Shown: one piece after another, positions 36,401 to 43,595 of the stretch | Layout: every line of letters begins with the position of its first letter | Position numbering within the stretch: position 1 is the first letter of the stretch | Source: Motacilla alba alba | Lineage: Eukaryota; Chordata; Aves; Passeriformes; Motacillidae | Direction: 5' to 3' | DNA length: 64,000 nucleotides | Assembly (NCBI RefSeq): GCF_015832195.1 | Contig: NC_052030.1 | Location: 10,187,439 to 10,251,438 of the forward strand | Notes under the pieces: generated by a model | What the model was told of the DNA's origin: nothing | The model's input: only the letters and a program-made list of their open reading frames with translations | Database searches by the model: none | Program-made: the position numbers and the translations under genes

Positions 36401-39022
36401 AGGGACTCCTGCTGTGCTGGAGCAGATCCTTTGGTATCCAAGTGAACATTTCTGGAACAGGAAGGATGCGCTTGCAGAGGCCTGCTAACACCCAGCCCCT
36501 GAGGCTGTGGGCAGCTGGTCAGTGCTGCCCGTGTGCCGTTCTCTCCACAGGGCAAGTACATCCTGACCCCCAGCCCCATCACCTACGCCGAGGAGCAGCT
36601 GTTCCATTTCTTCGGGCAGCTGCTGGGCATCGCCATCCGCGCCGACGTTCCTCTGCCCCTGGACCTCCTGCCCTCCTTCTGGAAGACCCTGGTGGGAGAG
36701 CCCCTGGATCCCGACGTGGATCTGCAGGAAGCTGACATCCTCACCTACAACTACGTCAAAAAATTTGAAAATGTAGGTCCCTTTTCCCTCTTCCCTGCTT
36801 TTCCTCAGGATTCCCCCATGGCACAAATGTGCCTGCCCTCGCTGGCGGCTGCCAGGTGGTTTTTGTGGAAGCAGGGTTGGGAGATGGGTTGATTCCTCTT
36901 GGATTCAGGATTTTACATGCTGTTGCCTTGGAGAAGTTCCCCACGCTCCCCTGCTGCCAGGCACGGTGGAATTCCGGCTTCTGAAATATTTACTGGAATT
37001 GCTAAACCAGACCAGAACCCCCAAAGCAGGGTTTTGCTGTTGGAGCGAGTCCCCGTTGTGGGGACACCCGTGACGAGGCAGTGCCGTGCTGGTGACCAGG
37101 TCCTTGTCCTTGTTCTGTGACAGATCAGTGACGAGACGGAGCTGGAAGCGCTGTGTGCCGAAATCGCCTCCCAGCACCTGGCCATGGAGAGCCCCGACTG
37201 CCCCAACAAACCCTGCTGCAAATTCACCTACCTGAGCCTCACTGGGGAGGAGGTGGAGCTGTGTCCCAGGGGCAGGCACATCCCTGTGGGGTAAGGAGCA
37301 GCCTTCCAGGCAGGACGTGGCACAGGACAGCTCTGGAATTGTTCTCCAAGCGCAGGCCCTCCGGAGGTGCTTTTGTAACAAGTTGGAATGGTCTGGGAAA
37401 GCTTTGCTTTGGGAGGAGTTGGCAGAACTTGGGATCAGTGGTGCCATTTGGCTCTGTAAGGGACAGAGGGGCAGGGCTGGTCCCAGCTGTGAGGGACGGG
37501 CAGGTGGGAGGAGAGGAGGAAGCGGAGGACAGCGGAATTAACTGGGAAGCATCGGAATGCCAAGTGTGTATTGCTAACTCTGGATTGTTCCAGATCAGGA
37601 TCTCTCCTTAAAATCCTTCCATGTGTAACACGGGTGGGGCTTGAGGGCTCTCCGGGTGCTCCTCCCTCACCCAGGTCTGTCCCTGCAGGTGGGAGAACAA
37701 GGACGTGTACGCAGCCGCCATCCGGAGCCTGCGGATGCGGGAGCTGCAGACCCCGGAGTGCATGACAGCAGTGAGGGCAGGGCTGGGCTCCATCATCCCC
37801 CTGCAGCTCCTGACCACACTCACCCCCCTGGAGATGGAGCTGAGGACCTGTGGCCTTCCCTACATCAACCTGGAATTCCTCAAGGTGCTTTGGCCACACT
37901 CCTGTGGGACACAGAGGGGGATCCTCCCATGGGAAGGTGGGAGGGGAGAATCTTCTGCTTCTGGTGCAGCCAGGACATCCTTGGGGAGCTGCTTGGACAC
38001 CCCTTTGCCCCCCCAAGGAAGTTTATTAAGATTTCACTGGATTCAGGAAATACTAGGGTGGGGCTTGTGCAGAGAGGAGTAAGAGTTTGAATGTCTGTAG
38101 CGGGGAGGATTCCCGGAGGGAGAGGGGTGAGCAGCAGTGGACGCGTGTCCCTGTCCCCTCAGGCACACACCATGTACCAGGTGGGACTGATGGAGACCGA
38201 CCAGCACATCGAGTTCTTCTGGAGCGCCCTGGAGATGTTCACGCAGGAGGAGCTCTGCAAGTTCATCAAGTTTGCCTGTAACCAGGAGAGGATCCCCTTC
38301 ACCTGCCCCTGCAAGGACGGCGGCCCCGACACCGCCCACGTGCCCCCCTACCCCATGAAGATCGCCCCCCCCGACGGCGCCGCAGGTACGGAACGGCCGC
38401 TCCCAGGGAAGGGAGCTGCTGCTGCTGCTGCTGCTGCTCCCAGCCCTGTCCCAGCCCTCAGCCCCCCTTAACGGGTGTTCAGTGAACAGTGACAAAGAGG
38501 GGCAGGTGATTATGAGGGTAAATCAGAGAGAATTGGGGTTTAAATGATGTAAAGCTAAAATTCCACATAAAACTTGAACTGCATCCAGTGGGAAGTTCCC
38601 TGCCCATGGTGGGAGGGTGGGACTGGATGAGCTTTAAGATTCCTTTTGACCCAAACTCTTCTGGGATTCCACCATTAAAACTCTGCCCTGTAGAGATGCA
38701 GAGAGACTTTGCTATTTGTCTGAGAAGCTTTTAAATCCTTAAACTATCGGGAAAATATTGTCATGGGGGCAGCACAGGAACATTTACGATTCAAAACACC
38801 CGCGAGAGGCAGGGCTAGGACTTTGGCCACCCCAAGGAAGGAAGCTTTGGGCTGGGTTTTGACCGTGCCGGCGGCTGTCGCGCAGGTTCCCCGGATTCCC
38901 GGTACATCCGAGTGGAGACGTGCATGTTCATGATCAAGCTGCCGCAGTACTCCTCGCTGGACATCATGCTGGAGAAGCTCCGTTACGCCATCCACTACCG
39001 GGAGGATCCGCTCAGCGGCTGA
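345..39022 (+). CDS. HECTD4: HECTD4, HECT-domain E3 ubiquitin ligase (3' ~3,560 codons, 60 exons)
   Basis: This is a spliced gene, 5'-incomplete in the window, recognised from its conserved exon translations and ending in a HECT catalytic domain. HECT ligases take ubiquitin from an E2 onto a catalytic cysteine and pass it to a substrate. Human HECTD4 is about 4,000 residues or more, so most of the protein is here. I called 60 coding exons whose phases agree at every junction from w1 to w60. All introns look GT-AG except the one after w33, which is GC-AG. The order along the protein is a helical N-terminal part, a beta-rich segment (w5-w7), long helical repeats, a SPRY domain (w31-w33), an acidic loop (w35), a very large low-complexity exon (w45), a lysine-rich linker (w48-w49) and the HECT domain (w54-w60). 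Exon coordinates are in the block entries. The stop is TGA at 39020-39022. Identity is very secure; the exact start of w1 is the weakest boundary. Confidence 0.97.
1147..1254. repeat. AATA / TAA microsatellite with internal inversion
   Basis: AATA units pass into TAA units, switch to ATT units around 1192-1203 and return to TAA units up to 1254. Confidence 0.95.
4259..6707 (+). CDS. HECTD4: HECTD4 exons w5-w7 (beta-rich, CUB-like segment)
   Basis: Exons: w5 4259-4457, w6 5379-5498, w7 6603-6707. The translation includes PGARCLYLRFDNRCSSQYDY followed by LVIYAG and then VTFSFEMRSGREH, a beta-strand-rich pattern with paired cysteines. It resembles the CUB-like modules found in other giant ligases; that assignment is inference, not a profile hit. 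For w6 a stronger-looking acceptor at 5351 would add nine in-frame codons. I chose 5379 because DKLVIYAG is the junction I know from the family. Confidence 0.88.
5180..5335 (+). repeat. MIR / CORE-SINE-like element in a HECTD4 intron
   Basis: The segment contains CTCAGTTTCCCCATCTGTAA and ATGGGGATAATAATAC, which match the MIR family almost exactly. Then come TGTGAGGAT, a central AGCGCTT-type block and a TATTATTATTATT tail. It lies just before exon w6 (5379). Confidence 0.75.
7345..9316 (+). CDS. HECTD4: HECTD4 exons w8-w13
   Basis: Exons: w8 7345-7508, w9 7843-8076, w10 8210-8402, w11 8557-8661, w12 8745-8833, w13 9141-9316. The segment is mostly helical, with a proline-rich loop in w9 (SPALTPSPSPLPL). 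w10-w12 carry long charged helices (for example VAELEQKWQNEVDD), possibly a short coiled coil. w13 ends in a serine/threonine-rich linker (SGTPAETP). All phases match. Introns here are short, about 80 to 330 bp. Confidence 0.93.
9603..9810 (+). repeat. Decoy copy of a duplicated intron end
   Basis: It lies in the intron between w13 and w14 and matches 10985-11201 along its length. It ends in a CACCAG|GGTTGAA that mirrors the true acceptor of w17. No exon follows it. Confidence 0.75.
9979..11806 (+). CDS. HECTD4: HECTD4 exons w14-w18
   Basis: Exons: w14 9979-10114, w15 10261-10402, w16 10495-10661, w17 11195-11341, w18 11622-11806. The translation includes SMSAPSDLEMIG, a basic RRRHVTSHRSSS stretch and long armadillo-like helices (GGVTHLVGPVTMVLQ). 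w18 has a charged patch EKQTKKQKVA. The acceptor of w17 lies at the end of an approximately 210-bp sequence that also occurs in the intron between w13 and w14 (see the repeat entry). Confidence 0.93.
10985..11201 (+). repeat. HECTD4: Functional copy of the duplicated intron end (acceptor of w17)
   Basis: It ends at the AACAG|GATTGAA acceptor of exon w17. Shared blocks with the decoy copy include GATTTAATCA, CATGTG/CATGCA CTGATTATTATTTT and CTGCATTTGG-type sequence. The similarity stops within about seven bases of the exon. Confidence 0.75.
12197..13475 (+). CDS. HECTD4: HECTD4 exons w19-w21
   Basis: Exons: w19 12197-12350, w20 12586-12866, w21 13286-13475. The w19-w20 translation is helical-repeat-like (VSSLLTNHLARATEC, LLSLLLDQRPSPKLV). 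w21 encodes a hydrophilic linker (KGDKDPGEESEAVDG) followed by IFIHKREDQSSHEV. A CR1 fragment lies in the intron between w20 and w21. Confidence 0.93.
12908..13070 (-). repeat. CR1 retroposon 3' fragment
   Basis: It carries GGAATGAAAGGGACCTTAAA, then CCATCCAGTCCCACCCCC and a CCACAGCTTCTCTGGGC block. This is the avian CR1 3' end in reverse orientation, lying in the intron between w20 and w21. Confidence 0.85.
14308..17274 (+). CDS. HECTD4: HECTD4 exons w22-w27
   Basis: Exons: w22 14308-14389, w23 14965-15167, w24 15357-15492, w25 16097-16279, w26 16509-16679, w27 17105-17274. w22 is only 82 bp. The w25 translation is a helical bundle (LQRIARQAVAALCALGG). w26 has a short beta module, SIGVVASINEQEGIATVKFP, that looks like an SH3-like or MIB/HERC2-like barrel; this is inferred from pattern only. 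Long T runs at about 14478 and 15256 lie in introns. Confidence 0.93.
17620..19024 (+). CDS. HECTD4: HECTD4 exons w28-w30
   Basis: Exons: w28 17620-17735, w29 18547-18650, w30 18863-19024. w29 carries a proline run (ARPPPPPLQAD) after a helix, LRMLYRDC. w30 leads into the SPRY fold (PSRVFPPVRACMFSSHL). The 811-bp intron between w28 and w29 shows nothing recognisable. Confidence 0.93.
19156..20584 (+). CDS. HECTD4: HECTD4 exons w31-w34 (SPRY domain and linker)
   Basis: Exons: w31 19156-19304, w32 19530-19609, w33 19727-19890, w34 20347-20584. The translation has SPRY/B30.2 hallmarks: FYWEIEVVSYGDTDDD, IVSFGFATEAEKRDGAW, then NNGRAVHYNGSS and DVAGIGWERTEG. SPRY domains are protein-interaction modules, so this is a likely substrate or partner site; the partner is not known to me. 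w34 codes a hydrophilic region containing SDSDNDAGTSIASDPG. The intron after w33 begins GCAAGT instead of GT. Confidence 0.94.
19891..19896 (+). promoter_or_regulatory. HECTD4: Non-canonical GC 5' splice site (GC-AG intron after w33)
   Basis: w33 ends ...AAAAAG and the intron starts GCAAGT. This is the standard GC-AG donor form, with strong matches at the other positions. The phase and the known QKKNTK protein junction require this boundary, and no GT donor nearby fits. Confidence 0.85.
21014..24499 (+). CDS. HECTD4: HECTD4 exons w35-w43
   Basis: Exons: w35 21014-21150, w36 21320-21446, w37 22056-22193, w38 22302-22438, w39 22589-22749, w40 22928-23109, w41 23491-23696, w42 23999-24129, w43 24294-24499. 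w35 encodes an acidic run (ADDESDDDDDDDIP) from a GAT repeat. w36-w37 are helical and basic (FPTIRRRFRNEAERKSG). w40-w41 look like armadillo-type helices (HLQLLSNQLLAPP). w43 encodes APWARVLVYGLGHKVKRNG, followed by a Thr/Pro-rich loop. All phases match. Confidence 0.94.
25320..27090 (+). CDS. HECTD4: HECTD4 exons w44-w45 (very large exon, low complexity, RRM-like half)
   Basis: Exons: w44 25320-25499 and w45 25784-27090. At 1,307 bp, w45 is far longer than any neighbour. It encodes helices, then a serine run (SDSSSSSSSSPGQTPQSPS), a strongly basic patch KRKKVKMKREK near 26240 that could act as a nuclear localisation signal, and another helical stretch. Next comes LLVISGIPTHLEEG (from 26500) through IYIPL, which looks like the first half of an RRM fold. 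The exon ends in a Ser/Gly-rich tail (GSLGSLGSLGEPLDN). The 3' half is GC- and CpG-rich compared with its introns. Two antisense open stretches over this exon are only shadows. Confidence 0.95.
28544..30327 (+). CDS. HECTD4: HECTD4 exons w46-w49 (helical region and lysine-rich linker)
   Basis: Exons: w46 28544-28751, w47 29361-29584, w48 29666-29817, w49 30221-30327. w46 has GLSSLDGEDELMEMSTEE, an acidic segment. w48-w49 form a long basic, disordered linker (KPKFDKSKYNKAGKEQ; KPKSPEKSKPEEKDPEK), probably a flexible tether before the C-terminal part. One copy of a CR1-tailed repeat lies between w48 and w49. Confidence 0.94.
29944..30165 (+). repeat. Unnamed interspersed repeat, copy A, with CR1-like tail
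   Basis: It matches 33330-33560. The body (GCATCTCAGATT ... TTTGGCAAAGTGTT ... CCCAATGCACTTA) runs to about 30090. A CR1-like tail follows, with CCATGGCAGGAGTGGGACTG and GGGCTTTAGGATCC. It lies in the intron between w48 and w49. Confidence 0.7.
31112..33813 (+). CDS. HECTD4: HECTD4 exons w50-w53 (upstream of the HECT domain)
   Basis: Exons: w50 31112-31235, w51 31939-32129, w52 32633-32779, w53 33694-33813. The translation includes EKYLTLDGFHRFVVDRSKQD, KASRKWSLEMDVALVQYIN and SLRLRFALLQSLN. This is the conserved helical region directly preceding the catalytic domain. w53 ends at EITLDPLEIVG, next to the start of the HECT fold. Confidence 0.94.
33330..33560 (+). repeat. Unnamed interspersed repeat, copy B, with CR1-like tail
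   Basis: The body matches copy A (29944-30090) at 33330-33472. It ends in a CR1-like AATCATGGAA ... TTCCATGAT tail whose arms (33532-33540, 33545-33553) form a perfect 9-bp inverted repeat. It lies in the intron between w52 and w53. Confidence 0.7.
33930..39022 (+). CDS. HECTD4: HECTD4 exons w54-w60 (HECT catalytic domain, stop codon)
   Basis: Exons: w54 33930-34085, w55 35580-35683, w56 36551-36772, w57 37124-37290, w58 37689-37884, w59 38163-38385, w60 38886-39022. The N-lobe begins in w54 (YAFNIRFTGEEVHG) and continues through the E2-binding region (FHFFGQLLGIAIRADVPLPL). In the C-lobe the catalytic cysteine is in VETCMFMIKLPQYSS, codon 38921-38923, which matches the TCF-LP-Y pattern of HECT enzymes. 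The protein ends REDPLSG. The intron after w54 opens with a minisatellite carrying extra copies of the w54 splice donor. The intron after w59 has a GCT run. Confidence 0.96.
34086..34866 (+). repeat. Minisatellite built on the w54 splice donor
   Basis: It consists of about 30-37-bp imperfect units with a GGCACCAGTGAGTG-type core and GGGACAGGG spacers. It starts exactly at the end of exon w54. Several units keep the full donor core. Long open frames on both strands here are an artefact of the repeat. Confidence 0.9.
34867..38162 (+). other. HECTD4 3' introns with no recognised content
   Basis: These are 34867-35579 (after the minisatellite), 35684-36550, 36773-37123 and 37291-37688. They are GC-richer than the upstream introns. 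No repeat or second gene was recognised. Confidence 0.5.
38415..38438 (+). repeat. (GCT)8 trinucleotide run
   Basis: Eight perfect GCT units begin 30 bases after the donor of exon w59. The run is intronic. Confidence 0.95.
38586..38673 (+). repeat. CR1 retroposon 3' end
   Basis: CCCTGCCCATGGTGGGAGGG and ACTGGATGAGCTTTAAGATT, then a TTCTGGGATTCC end. It lies in the intron before the last HECTD4 exon. Confidence 0.75.
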
Positions 39023-41205
39023 GCAGGAGCAGGGAAAGCCTGGAGGTGACTCCGTGACTCTGCCCGGTGGAACCCCTTCAGTTCCCGTCCAGCGCCTCCC
39101 GTGGGACGAGCTGGGGGTTAATTTATTTCCCGAACCTTCGTTCCCATTACAGTAATTCCCGGAAGACTTCCATTTTGTATTCGTAGACTTTGTGGTGGAC
39201 TGGTTCTTTTGCTGCCTTGTTTGTGGAATATTTGTAGGATAGTTTAGTAAAGACCGGTTTGTGTATAATTTAATTTGGGGAAAAAAAACCTTTCCACCTG
39301 TACATTTCTAATTTTGTAATCCACAGCGGTCTGCCCTGTACAGGGAGGGCGTTCCGAGGCCGGGAGCCCTCGGAGGGGAAGGCTCATGGATCACTCTCTC
39401 CCCCGAGAGGTTTTTGAGTACAAAAATGCCAGGTTTGGGTGTGGGGAGGGAATCACTGCGTGGGCAGGAGCAGAGCACAGGCAGGATTTGTGGCACTTGC
39501 TTGAGGTTTGAAGCAGAACTTTGCTGCCAAACTGCTTTTCCACCTTTCCACCACTTTCCTTGAAATTTTTCTAAACTCTGACCAAGCACATGGGGGCTGC
39601 CACAGGGAACTGGGGGGTTCAGCTCAACACTTTTGGGAAAATTTCCAATAGAACAGTGAAAGGGTTGTGATTCCGTTGGGTTCCTGCCCTAGATGTTCTT
39701 GAATGTCTGCTTTGCTTAGCAACAAAATAATTTATTGTCATTAAAATACGAGCGGAACAAAACAGCTTCTCTCCAAAGGGTGTAAGATACCACAGTCCAT
39801 CCCAAAAATCCGGGACTTTATCCCATTTCCCAGTGAGCTCTCAGAACAACCAGGGGGTGCTCAAATACCTGGAACTCATTTTTGTACTCAAAAATCTTTG
39901 ATCCAAGAGCAAATTATCCTAAAAACCTCTGACACCCGGCAGGAGGACAGAGTCACCCGCTGGAAGATAAAGCTCCTGTTCTGTGTGGAGAGCTGGGAGG
40001 CGGCTGCGGAGCGGGAACAACTCCACCTTTCACTGGTGTTCTGTGGAATGTTCTGGATGGTTCAGAGCGGCCCCTCCACAGGCGTCTCATCCCTCAGCAG
40101 GATTTCTGGGACACTCCAGCTCTGCTGATCCCTCGGATCCTGAGTTCTGAGGAAGAGACCGTGCCGGGATCCGTCGGCTCCGAGCGCCGGCGCGGAGCCG
40201 CCCGGGAGGCTCTGGCTGAGGCGACCGAGCCTTCAGCTCGGTGTCCCGCGGCTCCAGAACAGCTCCCGGGAATCCCAAATGTATTTATTGTACATTATTG
40301 TGAATAGTGGGAACGCTGAGCGCGTGGGATGCGGGAGAGGCGGCGCGAGTTCGGGATGGGTGTCCTTGTTCTTCCCTGAGCGAGTGGGAACGGGAACGCG
40401 TGTGCAGCGCTCGTAGGTAGCCGTCGGCATCCGGAGTCTCCCGACCCCGTGGTTAGGAAGCTGTTACCCTCCCAATGCATATTGCCCTGTCCAGGGAACA
40501 GATCCACGTAGGAAGAATATTTACTCTTGAATCTCGTCCATTTCCTGGTAGAAGCGTTGATGTAGCTCAGAAACCACTCGGAGCAAGCGGGAACACCTGG
40601 AGTTTACAAAGACCCAGGGGAAAGGAAGCCGAAGGGGCGGCTCGGAGCCGGTTTGTTCCCGGACAGGAAAGGTGGGGAGCGCCGGCTGGTTCCGTGGCAG
40701 AGCTGTGGCCCCGGGCTGGGCTCTCTGGGCTTCTCCTGGGCTCCTGAAATGCCGAGGGGCCGTCCCGGAGGGCTCCGTGTGCCAGCGGTTCCCAAGGCTC
40801 CAGTTCCAGCTGTGAGTAAGAAGCTGCTGCTGCTGTGCGCGTGCTCCTTTGGGAAGCACATCCGAGTGGAGCGCACCCGGCCCCGGGCGTGTGCTGGAAC
40901 GTTACTTGATCCGTATTTATTACAGTTAATTATTTATGATTACAAATAACGAACTTCTCGGCGCTGCCGTTTGCACCTGGGGGTGTAAATGAAGCTTCTT
41001 CTACAGGACAAATGTCGCACCAATAACCAACTTCCATCGACTTCGGTTTGTTCTGGAGAACAGGATGAGCCCCACAAGAGGAATTGTGGGAGTTTTTTGG
41101 CTTTTTTTTTTTTTAATTCCATGCTCCTGGGAAGGAAGTGCTGCAGCACCTCAGCTGTGGCTCAAATGGCCTTTTAATTAAAGCTTTTCTAATCATCCTT
41201 AATTC
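39023..41205 (+). other. HECTD4: HECTD4 3' untranslated region
   Basis: This noncoding sequence follows the TGA. Candidate polyadenylation signals are ATTAAA at 39740-39745 and ATTAAA at 41177-41182. The second is followed by T/G-rich sequence and is my preferred end. The part at 40130-40900 is CpG-rich for a 3' UTR. No coding exon is supported here. Confidence 0.6.
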
Positions 41206-42190
41206 CTCGTGCTTTAAATGAACTTGACATTGTCTGTACTAGGCTTGTTTGTCGAAGCAAAGATTGGTTTGTGATGATTATTATTATTTTTTTTAATATA
41301 TATTCATTCAGAATGTAAAATTATACTAAACAATGGAAAAACTCTGGAGCTGGGTATTAGTTCTAGCTTGGTGTGTGTCCATCTCGGTTCCATACACGGC
41401 ATTAACCTGTAAGTGCTCTTGGCCATCGAGTGTACACCTGCATAAAGGAGATTCTTAACATCCCTGGAGGTGTTCGTGTGCTTCTCTGGGGCTGCAGGGA
41501 ACGGGATCTGCTGCAGAGGAGGAGGAGGAAGGGAGCTGCAGCTTCTCTGCTGGAATCCCACTTCTCTGTGTGTACTTGGAACAGAAAACATCAGGATTTG
41601 GTACCAAAGGGAAGCACGGCCACTGCTGAGGTTGTTCCTCTGGGGTATTCCTTGTGCATCAGGCACAGCACGGGCTCTACCACCTCAGTCATTAATTATT
41701 TGTTGTGTTTAATGATTCCTGACCCACAGCATCTCATTATCCATCCCAAACCTCAGGGACCATTCCCTGATTTTCTCCCTTCTCCCCAGGAATGGGAAGA
41801 GCAGAGGTTTGGTGTCCCCCCGTTTTTAAATACTTTTATTCTTTTCTTGTCTAAATGAACACGTGGTGGGAGCATCTGTAAAATGTCTTTATTTTAGGAG
41901 GAAGCTCCCTGCAGCCTTCGTTGGGCTCGGGCTGTTCCAGGGGGATGGAGCCAAGGCCTGGGTAAGGAGCCTGCCCCAGGGGTGGCTAATTAGCCCTGCC
42001 AGTGCCATCTGCTCTCCTCCTCAATTAGCTGAGGCTCAGGGGTGTTATCCAGGGGCTGCTCCACTTCCCAAATCCCAGGGATTCCAAGGTAACACAACCC
42101 AGGGCAGGGAAGAACAGCAGGAATGGATCCTCAGCCAGGGGCTGTGGTCCCGTGTCACCCCACGGGACAGATGGCACTGCACAACGGTTT
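41206..42190. other. Intergenic gap between convergent HECTD4 and TRAFD1
   Basis: This is roughly 1 kb between the tail-to-tail genes. It holds an AT-rich stretch (41277-41305). On the - strand it also has possible distal AATAAA signals at about 41888-41893, which could extend TRAFD1 transcripts. I see no gene. Confidence 0.5.
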
Positions 42191-42716
42191 GGGACAGCAT
42201 CAGAGAAATTTTATTCCAAGAAACTTTAAAAGCTTGAAAATGCAGCACTGAGAAGCCTTGGAGCCCCAACCCTCACACCTGCTCTGCGTGGGACAGGTCT
42301 GGAGCACTGACTGCTCCCTGCTGGTGTCACCAGCTGTCCCCGAGCATTCCAGGGCAGGACACACCCAGGGTGGCACAAATCCCATCCCAGGGTGGCACAA
42401 GGAGCCCACACGGACACAGAACTCAGGTGGGGCCCAAGGTCAGACTCAATTTGATGCCTTGGGGGTGGTGCTTGAGGCGATCAGAGACATAAAAACCTGA
42501 AGTTTGCTCTCACAGATTAAAAATAGAGATTTAGAAAACGGTAACTGCCTAAAAATTGAAGCTGTGTCAGAATTTGCTTGCATGAGTCCGGCGGAGCCGG
42601 GGGCAGGGCCGGGTGTCCATGTTCTCCACAGGCACTGGCTCACTCCTCCGGGTGTCCGGCTGCTGGGCTCTGGCCTTTGGCCTTGTGGAGGGGGAGAAGA
42701 AAAATGCTGTTTTCAA
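42190..42716 (-). other. TRAFD1: TRAFD1 3' untranslated region (likely)
   Basis: On the reverse strand this runs from the TAG to an AATAAA signal at 42210-42215. Only a short 3' UTR would result; additional AATAAA signals at lower coordinates could give longer forms. Confidence 0.45.
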
Positions 42717-43595
42717 CTATGATTTAATAAGGGAGGGCTGTAAAAAGCAGCTCCTCGTCCTGGCAAAACCAGCAGCAGCTGCCCCTGCAGCCTCACCTTG
42801 GAGCTCCGGCGCCGGAGGCCGCTGCGCCCGTCCGACAGCGCCAGGCTCCTTCCTCCTGCGGCGCCGCAGCTGCGGGACAGGGACAGGGACAGGGACACCT
42901 TCAGAGGAGGCAAAGCCACCCGTGCTGGACACACACAGCACAGCAGGGACACAGGGAAAGGGAGAAGCCCTCGAGTCTCCTCTGACCCTGGCGCAGATGT
43001 TTCAGCAGCAGAGCCAGCTCCTGTTCAGAGCCCAGGTGAGAGCAGAGCGCTCCCACGGCCAGGTGACGAGGCCTTAACCTGCATTTTATCCCAGTGACCA
43101 GGGGGTCTGTTCTATTCTGAGGCAAAAACCTGAATGTGTTGTTTGAAACTCAGACAAGCACCAGCCAAATTCAACTGGGGGAATCTGAAAGCCTTTCAGG
43201 GGTTCAGCCTTTGAAACCCTTCCAGGCACAGGCAAAGCCAAGGGGATCCAGATTTGCACCACAGGAAGGGGGATGGACCAGAAGGCAAAGGCGTTACCTT
43301 GGCTGGGCTGGAGAAGCTCTGGAGGAGCTGGAAGTGAAGGCTTCTGCCTGCAGGTGCTGAGCAGGCCTTGCCCGGGGTGCCGTCCCAGCTGCAGCGTCAC
43401 CTCTGTCCTTCCGTGTCCCCTCGCTGCCACTCCCCTTCCCTGGCTTGCCCCGAGCGGCCGGAGCGTCACCGGCTCTCCCTGGAGGGGACAACGCTGCATT
43501 CCCAGCCTTGGCCACCTCTGTCCTCAGCCTGGTCCCTGCAGCAGGGCACAGCCCCAGCTTCCCAGAGCCTTCTGCGTGCCAAGGAGAAACATCTC
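42717..43595 (-). CDS. TRAFD1: TRAFD1 C-terminal exons (predicted)
   Basis: Two exons are predicted: 43298-43595, with acceptor CCCTGCAG and donor CAAG|GTAACG, and 42717-42924, with acceptor GTGTCCAG and stop TAG at 42717-42719. Phases are consistent. The product is a disordered Gly/Ala/Ser/Arg-rich tail containing a GGGACA hexanucleotide run that codes VPVPVP. It shows little resemblance to the mammalian tail, so both exons are plausible but unproven. Confidence 0.45.
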
